Shown here in pieces: positions 44,128 to 53,895 of a DNA stretch of 64,000 nucleotides. The position numbers and the translations under genes were made by a program. The stretch is taken from contig CAYPMR010000008.1 in assembly GCA_964411665.1 (NCBI GenBank), positions 20,487 through 84,486 on the forward strand. Reading direction: 5' to 3'. Positions within the stretch are counted from its first letter, which is position 1, and the number at the start of each line of letters is the position of its first letter. The notes under the pieces were generated by a model. It did no database searches and had not been told where the DNA came from. It worked only from the letters and a program-made list of their open reading frames with translations. Source of the stretch: CALFCE01 sp964411665 (GTDB lineage: Bacteria; Pseudomonadota; Gammaproteobacteria; Granulosicoccales; Granulosicoccaceae).

Positions 44128-44939
44128 ATACAAACAAGACAAGCGATACCCTGTCCGAAGTTGTGCTTTCACATCGGGAATTCGAGCAACGACTGCGCGC
44201 TGAAGGCAGTGCCTACCATATACATCACCCGTACAACGTGATGTTAAATACCGGCCAGGCTAACCGTGAACAAATTCGTGGCTGGGTTGCAAATCGTTTT
44301 TATTACCAACAGGCGATCCCGTTAAAAGATGGCGCCGTGCTGGCCGCTTGCGATAACCGGGAAATTCGACGCGAGTGGATCAAGCGCATTCTTGATCACG
44401 ATGGACACGCCGACACCCTGGCTGAAGATCCCGGCGGTATCGAAGCCTGGTTACAACTGGCAGAAGCGGTGGGTCTGGACAGAGAGGAGACCACTGATCT
44501 TCGACATGTGTTACCCGGTGTCAGATTCGCAGTAGATGCCTACATCAATTTTGCCAGAACACGTCCATGGCAGGAATCTGTTTGCGCGTCCTTGACCGAA
44601 TTATTCGCACCTCAAATACACAAGCAGCGGCTGGCAACCTGGCCAGAGCACTATCCCTGGATAGATCCGGCTGGACTGCAGTATTTTCGTAATCGTGTCT
44701 CTCAGGCTCGCCGCGATGTCGAACATGGATTGCAAATAACACTCGATTATTTCAATACGCCAGCGCTACAGCAACGAGCTATAGACATATTACAGTTTAA
44801 ACTTCAGGTACTATGGCAAATAAGCGATGCCATGGCGGTCAGATACGGACTACCTGACTGGAATCCACTGCCCACGCTAGATCAAATAAGTCAGGAACAA
44901 ACAAGTCAATCGAATCAGTTTCAGGCAAAGGATGCATAA
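44124..44939 (+). CDS. pqqC: Pyrroloquinoline-quinone synthase PqqC
   Basis: Helical bundle protein of 271 residues that performs the final ring closure and eight-electron oxidation giving PQQ. Family motifs: YHIHHPYNVMLNTG, IRGWVANRFYYQQAIPLKD, RILDHDGHA, and the RQEW-like LRHVLPGVRFAVDAYI. The overlap with pqqB (ATGA) and with pqqD (TAATG) is typical. The last about 20 residues are Gln/Ser-rich and not conserved. Confidence 0.97.
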   Translation: MNTNKTSDTLSEVVLSHREFEQRLRAEGSAYHIHHPYNVMLNTGQANREQIRGWVANRFYYQQAIPLKDGAVLAACDNREIRREWIKRILDHDGHADTLAEDPGGIEAWLQLAEAVGLDREETTDLRHVLPGVRFAVDAYINFARTRPWQESVCASLTELFAPQIHKQRLATWPEHYPWIDPAGLQYFRNRVSQARRDVEHGLQITLDYFNTPALQQRAIDILQFKLQVLWQISDAMAVRYGLPDWNPLPTLDQISQEQTSQSNQFQAKDA

Positions 44940-45241
44940 TGACTACAGATGAAAAGACAAGCACTATTACTGCGGATCATATCCCGTCAGTAACCTCAGG
45001 CTATCGACTGCAATTCGAACAGGCTCAGGACACCTGGGTTCTACTTTACCCGGAAGGAATGGTTAAACTGAATCAAAGCGCAGCAGAAATATTAAAGCGT
45101 TGTGACGGTAAACGATCTGTCGCACAAGTAGTCACGCAGCTGGAACTGGATTTTGAACAAAAGGGACTGGAGAACGATGTGTTAGGTTTTCTGGCTGTAG
45201 CAAGAGAACAAAAATGGATCAAGATTACCGATGCGCAGTAA
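44939..45241 (+). CDS. pqqD: PQQ biosynthesis chaperone PqqD
   Basis: Protein of 100 residues that binds PqqA and presents it to the radical SAM enzyme PqqE. It has the RRE wing fold: SGYRLQFEQAQDTWVLLYPEGMVKLNQSA, then DGKRSVAQVVTQLE. The first about 15 residues are an unconserved extension. It starts within the pqqC stop codon (TAATG) and its last codons overlap pqqE by 11 bp. Confidence 0.95.
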   Translation: MTTDEKTSTITADHIPSVTSGYRLQFEQAQDTWVLLYPEGMVKLNQSAAEILKRCDGKRSVAQVVTQLELDFEQKGLENDVLGFLAVAREQKWIKITDAQ

Positions 45242-46433
45242 CGATAAAACCACTGCAAATATCAACGGTATAGATCCACCGTTATGGCTACTGGCTGAAC
45301 TCACCTACAAGTGTCCGCTGCACTGTGCTTTTTGTTACAACCCGATTGAATTCGATAAACAGCAAAACGAACTGAGCACCGAAAACTGGCTGGATATTCT
45401 ACGTCAGGCCCGAGCACTGGGAAGCGTTCAATGTGGCTTTTCCGGTGGCGAACCAATGCTGCGCGATGACCTTGAAGAGCTGGTCGCAGAAGCACGCGAT
45501 CTGGGCTTCTACACAAATTTGTTGACCTCTGGTGTCGGGCTTAACGAAAAGCGGGCAAGCGCCTTAAAAGAAGCAGGTCTTGATCACATACAGCTTTCGT
45601 TTCAGGATTCAACCAGAGAACTTAACGACTTTTTATCCAACACACGGACCTTCGATTTAAAACGTCGCGTAGCCAAAACGATAAAGGACCACGATTGGCC
45701 GATGGTCATGAACTGCGTTATTCACAGACTGAACATTGACTACATCGATAAAGTCATCGATTTAGCTCTGGAGCTGGGGGCTGAGACACTGGAGCTTGCT
45801 AATACCCAATACTACTCCTGGGCAAAACTGAACAGGGAACAACTGCTGCCATCACGTCGTCAAATCGAGCACGCTGAAGCAGTTACAAACGATTATCGTG
45901 AAAAACATGGCGACAAGTTAAAAATCATCTTTGTTGTTCCCGATTATTACGAAACTCGACCGAAAAAATGCATGAATGGTTGGGGGAAAGTATTTCTTAC
46001 AGTCACACCCGATGGTACTGCCCTGCCTTGCCACACCGCTGCCATGCTGCCCAGCATCGAATTCCCGAATCTTGCAAAACAATCCGTCAAGTCAGCCTGG
46101 TACGAATCAGAGGGGTTTAATAAATTCCGAGGTGATGACTGGATGAAAGAGCCCTGCCGCTCTTGCCCGGAAAAACATAACGATCTGGGTGGATGCCGGT
46201 GTCAGGCATATATGCTGGCAGGAGATGCAACAGCAGCAGATCCGGTATGTGATAAATCGCCACAGCATAGCGTGGTTGAAAACGCTGTAGAGTTGGCACA
46301 AAGACCGGTTTCAGACAGTCAGAGTACGTTAACCGAGGCTACCGAGAAACCACTGGTTTTTCGCGATCCCAAAGCATCACGAGACATTATTGATAACAAT
46401 CGCAGCGAGGCCATTTTGCGGGGAGAACCCTAG
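45231..46433 (+). CDS. pqqE: PqqA peptide cyclase PqqE
   Basis: Radical SAM enzyme of 400 residues that joins the glutamate and tyrosine side chains of PqqA. The radical SAM cluster is C28, C32 and C35 in YKCPLHCAFCYNP. The C-terminal SPASM part has further cysteines, e.g. CMNGWGK, LPCHTAAML and CRSCPEKHNDLGGCRCQA. A GFSGGEPMLRDD block is the SAM-binding GGE motif. It is the last gene of the pqq cluster; pqqF (protease) is absent nearby. The C-terminal about 40 residues are unconserved. Confidence 0.96.
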   Translation: MRSNDKTTANINGIDPPLWLLAELTYKCPLHCAFCYNPIEFDKQQNELSTENWLDILRQARALGSVQCGFSGGEPMLRDDLEELVAEARDLGFYTNLLTSGVGLNEKRASALKEAGLDHIQLSFQDSTRELNDFLSNTRTFDLKRRVAKTIKDHDWPMVMNCVIHRLNIDYIDKVIDLALELGAETLELANTQYYSWAKLNREQLLPSRRQIEHAEAVTNDYREKHGDKLKIIFVVPDYYETRPKKCMNGWGKVFLTVTPDGTALPCHTAAMLPSIEFPNLAKQSVKSAWYESEGFNKFRGDDWMKEPCRSCPEKHNDLGGCRCQAYMLAGDATAADPVCDKSPQHSVVENAVELAQRPVSDSQSTLTEATEKPLVFRDPKASRDIIDNNRSEAILRGEP

Positions 46434-46444
46434 CCACTAAATAT

Positions 46445-46714
46445 TCAATCGTAACTGGTGTTATTTTTTACCACATCGACACCAGCTATACGCAGTGCGA
46501 TCCGTTCAACATGCTGACTATTGGTTTCACTACCAGCGTAACCGCTTAAAATGGCAACCCCTTCATTGATAACAATATCCAGATTGGATTCAACGCCAAA
46601 TTCACCGATGGTCAGGGGCTTTGTACAGGACTTGTGCAGGTCATTTGCAGAGGCCGCGTTTATGAATCCGCTGGCAACTAGAGGCATCGTGATCAATTTC
46701 GCTAGAATACGCAT
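46445..46714 (-). CDS. BON-domain periplasmic protein
   Basis: Protein of 89 residues with an N-terminal signal peptide (MRILAKLITMPLVASG...ASAND). The rest is one BON-type domain (DIVINEGVAILSGYAGSETNSQHVERIALRIAGVDVVKN), the phospholipid- or membrane-associated fold of OsmY and Kbp. The start is fixed by AGGAGG 8 bases before ATG 46714. It converges on pqqE; the gap is 11 bases. Confidence 0.85.
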   Translation of the reverse strand: MRILAKLITMPLVASGFINAASANDLHKSCTKPLTIGEFGVESNLDIVINEGVAILSGYAGSETNSQHVERIALRIAGVDVVKNNTSYD

Positions 46715-46956
46715 GGTTCATCCTCCTGTCTGTTTGTTGAAATATCGTATTGATCAGGCAATTCTTTGATTAAGATTAATAAACGTACTGCCTGTTTTTC
46801 AGAAGCTGTTACCCTTTATTTACGCAATACTCTTAAGAGTGTAAACGGGCCATTTAATTTCATTAAATATCACTAAAACTGCAGAAAAATAACGGAACTT
46901 CTCCGTTTCCACTAGTTTTAAGGGCCGCAGATAGTATATTTTCGAGTTTGTTGAGA

Positions 46957-48114
46957 ATGAATCATCTAGAACAATTGAATAAGTATCGGGCAAGCAGGCT
47001 TTTCAGTTATGCCGATGCCAGAACCATGGCAAAACGTCGACTGCCACGACTTGTATTCGACTATATGCAGGGCGCCGCCGGTGACGAATTGGCCATGGCT
47101 CGTAACCGTAAAGCGCTGGACAGTGTTTTACTGTCACCACGCTCGCTGGTTAATGTTGATCAGAGAAGCCTGAAAACAAATTTTTTAAGTCAGGAATGGT
47201 CTCTACCCTTCGGCATTGCACCCATGGGTATGTGTAATCTGGCCGGGCCTGGTACTGATCAACACTTTGCCTCTGCAGCGAACCAACACAACATACCTCT
47301 CGGCCACTCTACTGCCGCTTCAAGCAACATCGAAAATATGGCGTCGCTGGCAGCTGACAGATTATGGTTCCAACTCTATGTTGGACAATCGATAGAGCTT
47401 GGCTTGCAACTGGTAGAACGGGCGAGAAACAGTGGCGTTCAGACACTGATACTCACTGTCGATGTGCCCGAAGTTGCTCAGCGCTTAAGAGATAAACGTA
47501 ACGGTTTCAAGGCACCACTGAAAATTGGGCCAAAACAATTCATCGACTTCGCGGCGCATCCTCAATGGAGCCTGACAACACTTGCCGCAGGTGTACCTGA
47601 ATTAGCCAATTTCAAAACCGACGATGGCACACATCAACAATTCAACCGTGAAGATGGGCGCGGTAAATTAACATGGGACTTCCTCAAACAACTTCGAGAT
47701 TTATGGAAAGGCAACCTGGTGATCAAGGGCATCATGCATACTGATGACGCACGGCAGGCAGCAGATCTTGGCGTCGATGCGATTTACATTTCCAATCACG
47801 GCGGACGTCAGCTTGACAGTGCACCGGCGTCCATCACACGGTTACGACACATCCGCCGTGCCCTGGGCGATGATATGCCATTGATTCTGGACAGTGGTAT
47901 TCGAAGCGGTGACGATATCGTACGAGCCTATGCCAGTGGTGCGAGCTTTGTGATGATCGGGCGTCCGTTTTTATTTGCGGCGGCAGCGGCAGGAAAACCA
48001 GGCATAACGCATTTTATAGACGTTCTTGCCCATCAAACCAGCAGCGTAATGGCACAAATCGGCGCCGTGGAGATAGGCGAAATATCAGGGAAAATGTTAG
48101 TTCAAGCTGAGTAA
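46957..48114 (+). CDS. FMN-dependent alpha-hydroxy acid oxidase/dehydrogenase (LldD family)
   Basis: Protein of 385 residues. It shows the (beta/alpha)8 FMN enzyme blocks: PRLVFDYMQGAAGDE, LPFGIAPMGMCNL, GHSTAASSNIENM, FQLYVG, LILTVDVPE, the catalytic SNHGGRQLDSAPA with active-site histidine, and IGRPFLFAAAA. It oxidises an L-2-hydroxy acid such as L-lactate, mandelate or glycolate; which one is not known. ATG 46957 was preferred to the TTG at 46948. Upstream 240 bases may carry the promoter. There is no lactate permease here, so LldD is not assigned. Confidence 0.88.
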   Translation: MNHLEQLNKYRASRLFSYADARTMAKRRLPRLVFDYMQGAAGDELAMARNRKALDSVLLSPRSLVNVDQRSLKTNFLSQEWSLPFGIAPMGMCNLAGPGTDQHFASAANQHNIPLGHSTAASSNIENMASLAADRLWFQLYVGQSIELGLQLVERARNSGVQTLILTVDVPEVAQRLRDKRNGFKAPLKIGPKQFIDFAAHPQWSLTTLAAGVPELANFKTDDGTHQQFNREDGRGKLTWDFLKQLRDLWKGNLVIKGIMHTDDARQAADLGVDAIYISNHGGRQLDSAPASITRLRHIRRALGDDMPLILDSGIRSGDDIVRAYASGASFVMIGRPFLFAAAAAGKPGITHFIDVLAHQTSSVMAQIGAVEIGEISGKMLVQAE

Positions 48115-48161
48115 TCAGATGTAAGTTCAAGAGCGTCCTGTGCAGAGTCAGCGACATTGCA

Positions 48162-50120
48162 CTAGCTAGAGCTAGCTGCATGGCTAATGCTGTTGGCACG
48201 ACGTATTTTCGCGCGCTGCCTGTATCCAAAAAGCGCAGCGATCACAGTAATAATCAACGGTACAAGAAGAATGTTGATCAACTTAATCCAGCCACCCAGA
48301 TTTTCAATATCCTGATTCAGCTGATGGCGCACGTCACGAAGCTCCCGCCGTATTGATAGTTGTTGATCACGAAATCGAGCGACCTCTTGTTCCTGTTCAG
48401 CACTCAGTACCAGTGCATCCTCACCTTCCTTGCGACTTTGCAATTCTGCAAGGCGTGATTCTGTTTGCTGCAATCGTCCTTGCAACTCACGTTCTTTGTC
48501 CTGAAAACGCTCTGCCGCATCTCGCTCCAGTGCTTGAACTACCTGAAACGGGCGGCCAAAGCTACCACGACTTCGAAGACCCATTAAGTCTTTACTGCCA
48601 ATAAGATTTTCAACCGCATTGAAAAAGAAATTGCCGTTGTCGGCAAACGGCTGTGCGATATCCTTGCCGAAAAAATTATTCACTCTGACCCATAGCGGAT
48701 CGTGCAATACATCTGTGTCAGCCACTATAAATACATTGATACCATCATCTGATGATTTAGCCAGATATGGCCTCTCAGGCGTAACTGATTTTGAATTTGT
48801 GCTGTCATCTGCGCCATCATCAGATTCTTCGACGTCGTTGTCCCCTTCATCATCTATTTCCACCACAGGCCTGCCGTCCGGAAAAGCACTGGCTGCAGGC
48901 CCTGTGATATGAGCCACCACAGGGTAACGCTCCCCGCTTTCCTCAAATGCACTACTAAGTTGTGCTGGATCAGACAGGTTCTGTAAAAGGGAAGCATCCA
49001 GTAAACCCGAGCGTTCACTCGACTGCACCAGTGTGTCAAAGCGGGTGGTCGCAGCATTGAGTGGTCGTAATACGGCGCTACTTGAGAATATAACCCTATT
49101 CAACTGATTCAGTACCGGATGATCAGACACGACGAAATTCTCTGGCCCGTAACCGAACACGCCCGGATGTGGTGTTGGCTGACCGTTCACACCACCCACA
49201 CGCAGCGCATGTTTTGCATCAGCCAGTACTTTGCCTGCTACCAGTTCCAAACCCCAACTTTGCAATAGCGGTGACAACTTGACGTTCTTGCCGCCAGTAG
49301 TTGAAGCTACTGATAATAGAGGATCTGTCTGCGCAAACTCATCCACAAATGCCAATACCGTACCGCCACGCATCACGTACTGATCAATGGCATAGAGCGT
49401 TTGTTCTGTAGCATGGGTTGGATGCACCAGTAACAGTAAATCGATAGAGTCCGGTATATCCGCAACATCGAGACCGAAACTTTCAATGTCATACAACTCG
49501 CGCAACTGCGTGTAGGTTTGCCATGGCGGCGATGGTCGGCGTTGAGCCTGATCGAAGCCACCACTAAAGGGCACGCCGCTCACTAATCCCAATGTCGGAC
49601 TATTGCTGCGAGACACTTGCAACAAAAGACGGGTTAGATCGTACTCAAGAAATTCTTCCCTGTCCGGGTGAAGGAATTCAATCAGTTCGGTGTTATCAGA
49701 TGCTCCTCGTGCCGCCATACCGAAGAAAATGGGCTCTTCCCCAAAACCCAAAGTAATACGTTGTAAGCCCAGTACGTTTGCTTGATCTTCCTCTTCCGAG
49801 AACGGAGCGGGATCAATAACCTTAACCTTTAATTTGCCCTCGGCACGCAATGAATATTCATCCAGTAAATCAACAATGCGCCGAGCATAGTCACGTAAAA
49901 AACCTAGTTCTGCTGAATCTTCTTCAGAATAATAGAATGTCAGATCGACATCAGATTCCAGTGAAGTAAGCACATTGCTTGTGCCCTGTGAAATACTGAA
50001 CATACGGTCTTCAGTCAGATCAAGTCGTGCACCTTTGAAAAAAAGATTATTGGCTGTTACAAGGCCCAGGGTCACAACAGCCAAAATTACCAGAGCCGCT
50101 TTCGACGTAAAATTACCCAT
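48162..50120 (-). CDS. GldG-type ABC transporter auxiliary protein
   Basis: Protein of 652 residues: an N-terminal transmembrane helix (about 8-27), a large periplasmic part (ABC_transp_aux/DUF4350 type, SQGTSNVLTSLESDVDLTFYYSE, TPHPGVFGYGPENFVV), a C-terminal coiled coil (about 530-615, rich in Glu/Gln/Arg) and a last transmembrane helix near residue 625. A low-complexity acidic insertion (IDDEGDNDVEESDDGADD, about residue 415) is unusual. With the preceding permease and ATPase it forms an ABC-2-type exporter related to the gliding motility GldA-F-G complex; its function outside Bacteroidetes is unknown. Confidence 0.85.
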   Translation of the reverse strand: MGNFTSKAALVILAVVTLGLVTANNLFFKGARLDLTEDRMFSISQGTSNVLTSLESDVDLTFYYSEEDSAELGFLRDYARRIVDLLDEYSLRAEGKLKVKVIDPAPFSEEEDQANVLGLQRITLGFGEEPIFFGMAARGASDNTELIEFLHPDREEFLEYDLTRLLLQVSRSNSPTLGLVSGVPFSGGFDQAQRRPSPPWQTYTQLRELYDIESFGLDVADIPDSIDLLLLVHPTHATEQTLYAIDQYVMRGGTVLAFVDEFAQTDPLLSVASTTGGKNVKLSPLLQSWGLELVAGKVLADAKHALRVGGVNGQPTPHPGVFGYGPENFVVSDHPVLNQLNRVIFSSSAVLRPLNAATTRFDTLVQSSERSGLLDASLLQNLSDPAQLSSAFEESGERYPVVAHITGPAASAFPDGRPVVEIDDEGDNDVEESDDGADDSTNSKSVTPERPYLAKSSDDGINVFIVADTDVLHDPLWVRVNNFFGKDIAQPFADNGNFFFNAVENLIGSKDLMGLRSRGSFGRPFQVVQALERDAAERFQDKERELQGRLQQTESRLAELQSRKEGEDALVLSAEQEQEVARFRDQQLSIRRELRDVRHQLNQDIENLGGWIKLINILLVPLIITVIAALFGYRQRAKIRRANSISHAASSS

Positions 50121-50124
50121 GGCT

Positions 50125-50859
50125 CTAGTCCGCCTTCTTCATGTTGATAATCAACACAGTTGCGAGTAACCACGCACAGATAACCAAAACAAAGAATACA
50201 AGGTCTCTGACATCCAGCACACCACGTGAAATTGCCTGATAATGGCTGAGAAAGCTCAGGCTTGAAACCGCATCAACAACAACATTAGGCGCCCAACTGC
50301 GAAATGCTGCCAGCACCAACGGGAAACCTGCCAATACCAGTAAAAAACAGACGACAACTGTCACAATGAAGGCAATAACCTGATTATTGGTAGTCGCAGA
50401 GATACCACTGCCGACAGACAAAAAGGCCCCAGCCAGCAACCAGCTACCGAGGTAACTTGCGAGTACGACACCGTTGTCGGGGTCACCGAGGTAATTAATC
50501 GTTATCCAGATAGGAAACGTTAACACTAACGCCAGACCAATAAAAAACCAGGCAGCTAGAAACTTACCGATGACCGCTTGTGTAACCGTTACCGGCAGGG
50601 TTAATAACAATTCAATGGTGCCGGTTTTTCTCTCTTCTGCCCAAAGGCGCATCGCCAGGGCGGGTACGAGAAATAGATACAGCCAGGGATGGAATGAGAA
50701 GAAGGGTAGCAAGTCGGCCTGCCCGCGCTCATAGAGGGACCCCATATAAAAAGCCATGCCGGAGGAGAGCATCAGAAAAATAACCAGAAATATATAGGCT
50801 AGTGGAGAGGCGAAATAGCTATACATCTCTCTTCGGAAAATCGATATCAGACTAGTCAT
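50125..50859 (-). CDS. ABC-2-type permease (GldF-like)
   Basis: Membrane protein of 244 residues with about six hydrophobic segments and typical ABC-2 blocks: SIFRREMYSYFASPLAYIFLVIF, LRWAEERKTGTIELL-like RLWAEERKTGTIELLLTLP and ISATTNNQVIAFIV. The start at ATG 50859 (TTATC-distal methionine MTSLISIF) fits the family better than the upstream in-frame codon at 50910, which lies inside the ATPase gene. It overlaps the ATPase stop by 8 bp and ends 4 bp before the GldG-like gene. Confidence 0.86.
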   Translation of the reverse strand: MTSLISIFRREMYSYFASPLAYIFLVIFLMLSSGMAFYMGSLYERGQADLLPFFSFHPWLYLFLVPALAMRLWAEERKTGTIELLLTLPVTVTQAVIGKFLAAWFFIGLALVLTFPIWITINYLGDPDNGVVLASYLGSWLLAGAFLSVGSGISATTNNQVIAFIVTVVVCFLLVLAGFPLVLAAFRSWAPNVVVDAVSSLSFLSHYQAISRGVLDVRDLVFFVLVICAWLLATVLIINMKKAD

Positions 50860-51805
50860 GAGCACCGCCTGTGATAGTGCGGAATACATCTTCAAGTCGG
50901 CCGGTTTCAACGAATAGCGACGTTACCGGCCAGCTTTCACTTTCAACCAGTTGAGCCACTTCATCACGCATGCGAGCATGATCGCTGGCGCCTGCAAACA
51001 CTGTTATCCGTTTGCTCGTTTCACTCGTTGTCTCGGCGCTCGCTACTGAATCCAGCAGCTCAAGCTTGTTACGCACATTCAGTACGCTACTGGTATCAAA
51101 TGTCTCATCAAATTCCAATGTCACTGCTTGATGGAAACGCGATTGTGATTGCAAACCTGCAGGCGTATCGTCTGCCATTAGTCTGCCATTAGCAATCACC
51201 AGTGCCCTGCTACAGACTGCGGTGACCTCTTCCAGCAGATGGGTTGAGAGAATGACAATTTTTTCAGTCGAAAGATTGCGAATCAGATTACGCACTTGAT
51301 GTTTCTGGTTGGGATCAAGGCCATCGGTTGGTTCGTCCAGAATCAGAATATCCGGATCGTGAAGAATAGCCTGTGCAATACCCACACGACGCTTAAAACC
51401 CTTCGACAGTTCATCGATTTTCTTATGTACAACACTGTCGAGTTCAAGTTTGGCGATTGCATCATTGATAGCCTGGTCACGATGCGATTTTTTTACACCT
51501 CGCATACGTGCAATGAAAGTTAAAAAGTCCGGTGGCGTCATATCAGCATACAAAGGCGCACCCTCAGGCAAATAGCCAATACGCTTACGAGTTGCTATCG
51601 GGTATCGTCTTACCGACTTACCCATGACTCTAACGCGGCCACTGCTGGGGGTTATGAAGCCGGCTATCATTTTCATGGTGGTAGATTTACCAGCGCCATT
51701 GGGACCCAGAAAACCCAACACCTCACCCGGTGCTACCGAAAAGCTGACATCATCAACCGCGGTAAATCCCGAGAACTCTTTTCTTAATTTCTCTACTTCA
51801 ATCAT
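50852..51805 (-). CDS. ABC transporter ATP-binding protein (GldA-like)
   Basis: ATPase of 317 residues. Walker A is GFLGPNGAGKSTT, the signature is LSKGFKRRVGIAQAI, Walker B is DILILDEPTDGLDP and the H loop is ILSTHLLEEV. The C-terminal extension (about 220-317) is the ABC-2 type domain. First gene of a three-gene exporter unit with the permease and the GldG-like protein; export substrate unknown. The start ATG 51805 aligns with the family N-terminus MIEVEKLRKEF. Confidence 0.93.
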   Translation of the reverse strand: MIEVEKLRKEFSGFTAVDDVSFSVAPGEVLGFLGPNGAGKSTTMKMIAGFITPSSGRVRVMGKSVRRYPIATRKRIGYLPEGAPLYADMTPPDFLTFIARMRGVKKSHRDQAINDAIAKLELDSVVHKKIDELSKGFKRRVGIAQAILHDPDILILDEPTDGLDPNQKHQVRNLIRNLSTEKIVILSTHLLEEVTAVCSRALVIANGRLMADDTPAGLQSQSRFHQAVTLEFDETFDTSSVLNVRNKLELLDSVASAETTSETSKRITVFAGASDHARMRDEVAQLVESESWPVTSLFVETGRLEDVFRTITGGAHD

Positions 51806-52112
51806 CTTGTGTCGAACAAATAAGCGTCTGAATCAACCGATTTTGACGCAAGTAGCAAGCAGCTGATCCATGAAGAAGTAACCACATGTCGCCGAACAGA
51901 GAATTATACAAATTGACGGGACTTAATGCGCCAACTTTATGCGCAAAGAGCAGGAGTGGCCACACAGAACATGAGTGCCAGGCCACACAGTCCAGTGGCG
52001 CACAATTTTAGTGGTTTGAAAACAGGTTAGAGAAGGAAGTGAAGCAGACAGAGCAGATATCAGTGTGTCCGGCGGCGCAGATTGCACCGCCGGTCTGTGA
52101 CTAAGCCAGCAA
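51806..52112. other. 307-base region between yugP-like and ABC exporter genes
   Basis: No gene supported. A GC-rich hairpin, CCGGCGG (52069-52075) and CCGCCGG (52087-52093), lies 20 bases after the metallopeptidase stop and could be a terminator, but it lacks a T run on the minus strand. The rest should hold the exporter promoter. Confidence 0.45.
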
Positions 52113-52838
52113 CTAGCGGCGGCCCAACAGCGAACGCAACAGACCTGTTCTATGCAGGTAGTACAACAAGGTCATAATGGATGCGATGGCTGAAGCCAGA
52201 TAGGTCAGGAAGGCCGCGTTCAAAACACGACCAGCACCGCGTGCTTCATCCGGGCTGACAATATTGGCATTGACCATAGCCGTTTTAGCGCGAGCGCTGG
52301 CATCCCATTCAACCGGCAAGGTGATAACCGAAAAGATCACTGCCGCGGAGAAAAGAACCACGCCAATTAGCACGACAGGTGTGCCCAATGCGGGGGCCAT
52401 GGACATCATCAGCATACCTACCATTAACACCGGCATAGCCATTTTGCTGGAGATATTGGTTACAGGAACCAGTTTCGATCGCATCTGCAAAAACTTGTAA
52501 CCCGTCGCATGCTGCAACGCATGCCCTGCTTCGTGGCAGGCGACGCCTATAGCTGAAATCGAACGTGCGTTGTAGACAGGCTCTGACAGTCTGAGTGTCT
52601 TGTCGCGTGGATCGTAGTGATCGCTCAAGCGGCCGGAAACCGGCTCGATACGACAGTCAGTCACGCCTTGACGTTCAAGCATAAGCTTGGCAGCCTCTGC
52701 ACCTGTCATATTGCTGGAAGTCCCAACATTTTCGTAGCGTTTGAATGTACTCTTGACCATAAATGAGGCAAGACCGGATAACACCATTCCCGGCAACATT
52801 ACCCACAGCATATATCCAAAATTGTAGCCGTATCCCAT
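52113..52838 (-). CDS. YugP-like membrane zinc metallopeptidase
   Basis: Integral membrane protein of 241 residues of the PF04298 family. It has the zinc motif CHEAGHALQHA, with H102, E103 and H106. Family-typical flanks are GAEAAKLMLERQGV, DHYDPRDKTLRLSE and the long GxxL-rich membrane segments. It probably cleaves membrane or envelope proteins; substrates are unknown. Standalone gene, divergent from the DMT transporter. Confidence 0.92.
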   Translation of the reverse strand: MGYGYNFGYMLWVMLPGMVLSGLASFMVKSTFKRYENVGTSSNMTGAEAAKLMLERQGVTDCRIEPVSGRLSDHYDPRDKTLRLSEPVYNARSISAIGVACHEAGHALQHATGYKFLQMRSKLVPVTNISSKMAMPVLMVGMLMMSMAPALGTPVVLIGVVLFSAAVIFSVITLPVEWDASARAKTAMVNANIVSPDEARGAGRVLNAAFLTYLASAIASIMTLLYYLHRTGLLRSLLGRR

Positions 52839-52927
52839 AATCCGATAATCCTCTTAAAATTACAGTTCAACCTCAATATGGAGGTTGACCTACCGTTCAT
52901 CAAGATAGATGCCCGATTGTTGACAAT

Positions 52928-53893
52928 ATGTTGCGTATACTGCATAAAAACACGCCCAGCAAGCTAAGCATGCCACTGATGTATACATTTGTATTTATCG
53001 CCGGCCTGGTATGGGGTGTTACCTTTTCACTCGCGCGAATAACAACCCATGCCGGTATGCACCCTCTCGGCCTGGCATGGTGGCAAGCAGCAGGCGGCGG
53101 CGCGATGTTAATAATCGTCTGCTTGCTGAGGCGGGTAGATATGCGCGCTTCCTGCAAACTGCTTTTTCCCATGACCGTTATCGGTTTCGCGGGCTCGATC
53201 ATTCCGGGCACACTGCTATTCTACGCGGCTTTGCATGTGCCCGCTGGTGTACTCGCCATTACGATAGCACTGACACCGATGCTGACGTATGCCGCGTGTG
53301 TTGTGCTCAAAATGGATATTTTTAACCCAGCGCGAGCAACCGGAGTTTTGCTTGGCTTTATTTCCATCGTGCTTATCATGCTGCCAGGCAATGTCGAACA
53401 ATTGAAGGCATCCGATAGCCTGGCTTCCGGGGCGGCCGGGGGGTCAACAACACTCTGGATCGCGCTGGCGCTTCTCGCCTGCTGTTTCTACACAATCGAA
53501 AATATATTCGTCGACAAGAAAGTACCCTCAAACATCGACATGCCCTTATTACTCGGTGGCGGCATGACGATCGCTGCATTACTGATGCTACCCTTCGTTA
53601 TCACAAAAGGCGCCTGGGTGGCGATTACCTTGCCATTGAACGCGGCAGAATGGTCAGTAGTCGCCATGGTCCTATTCAGCACTATGGCCTACTTGATGTT
53701 CCTGATTGTGATCCGCCACGCCGGGGCTGTGTTTGCCAGCATGACCGGTTACGTGGTTACTCTCTCGGGCATATTCTGGGGCATGTTGTTCTTCTCGGAA
53801 AAACACTCTCACTGGATTTGGCTGGCACTGGTGTTGATGGTATTGGGCATGGCTATGGTGACACCGCGCGACAAGACCACAACACCTGATTGA
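52928..53893 (+). CDS. DMT-superfamily (EamA) transporter
   Basis: Membrane protein of 321 residues with ten hydrophobic segments in two EamA repeats; the first contains FIAGLVWGVTFSLAR, the second VVAMVLFSTMAYLMFLIVIRHAG. Such proteins export or exchange metabolites such as amino acids or purines; the substrate cannot be told. ATG 52928 and 52970 are both possible. It converges on the regulator gene 2 bases later. Confidence 0.85.
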   Translation: MLRILHKNTPSKLSMPLMYTFVFIAGLVWGVTFSLARITTHAGMHPLGLAWWQAAGGGAMLIIVCLLRRVDMRASCKLLFPMTVIGFAGSIIPGTLLFYAALHVPAGVLAITIALTPMLTYAACVVLKMDIFNPARATGVLLGFISIVLIMLPGNVEQLKASDSLASGAAGGSTTLWIALALLACCFYTIENIFVDKKVPSNIDMPLLLGGGMTIAALLMLPFVITKGAWVAITLPLNAAEWSVVAMVLFSTMAYLMFLIVIRHAGAVFASMTGYVVTLSGIFWGMLFFSEKHSHWIWLALVLMVLGMAMVTPRDKTTTPD

Positions 53894-53895
53894 TC

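Noticed and set aside
46957..48114. Naming the FMN enzyme LldD (L-lactate dehydrogenase)
   Set aside because: Family motifs are clear, but no lactate permease or lldR is adjacent, and related enzymes use other 2-hydroxy acids.
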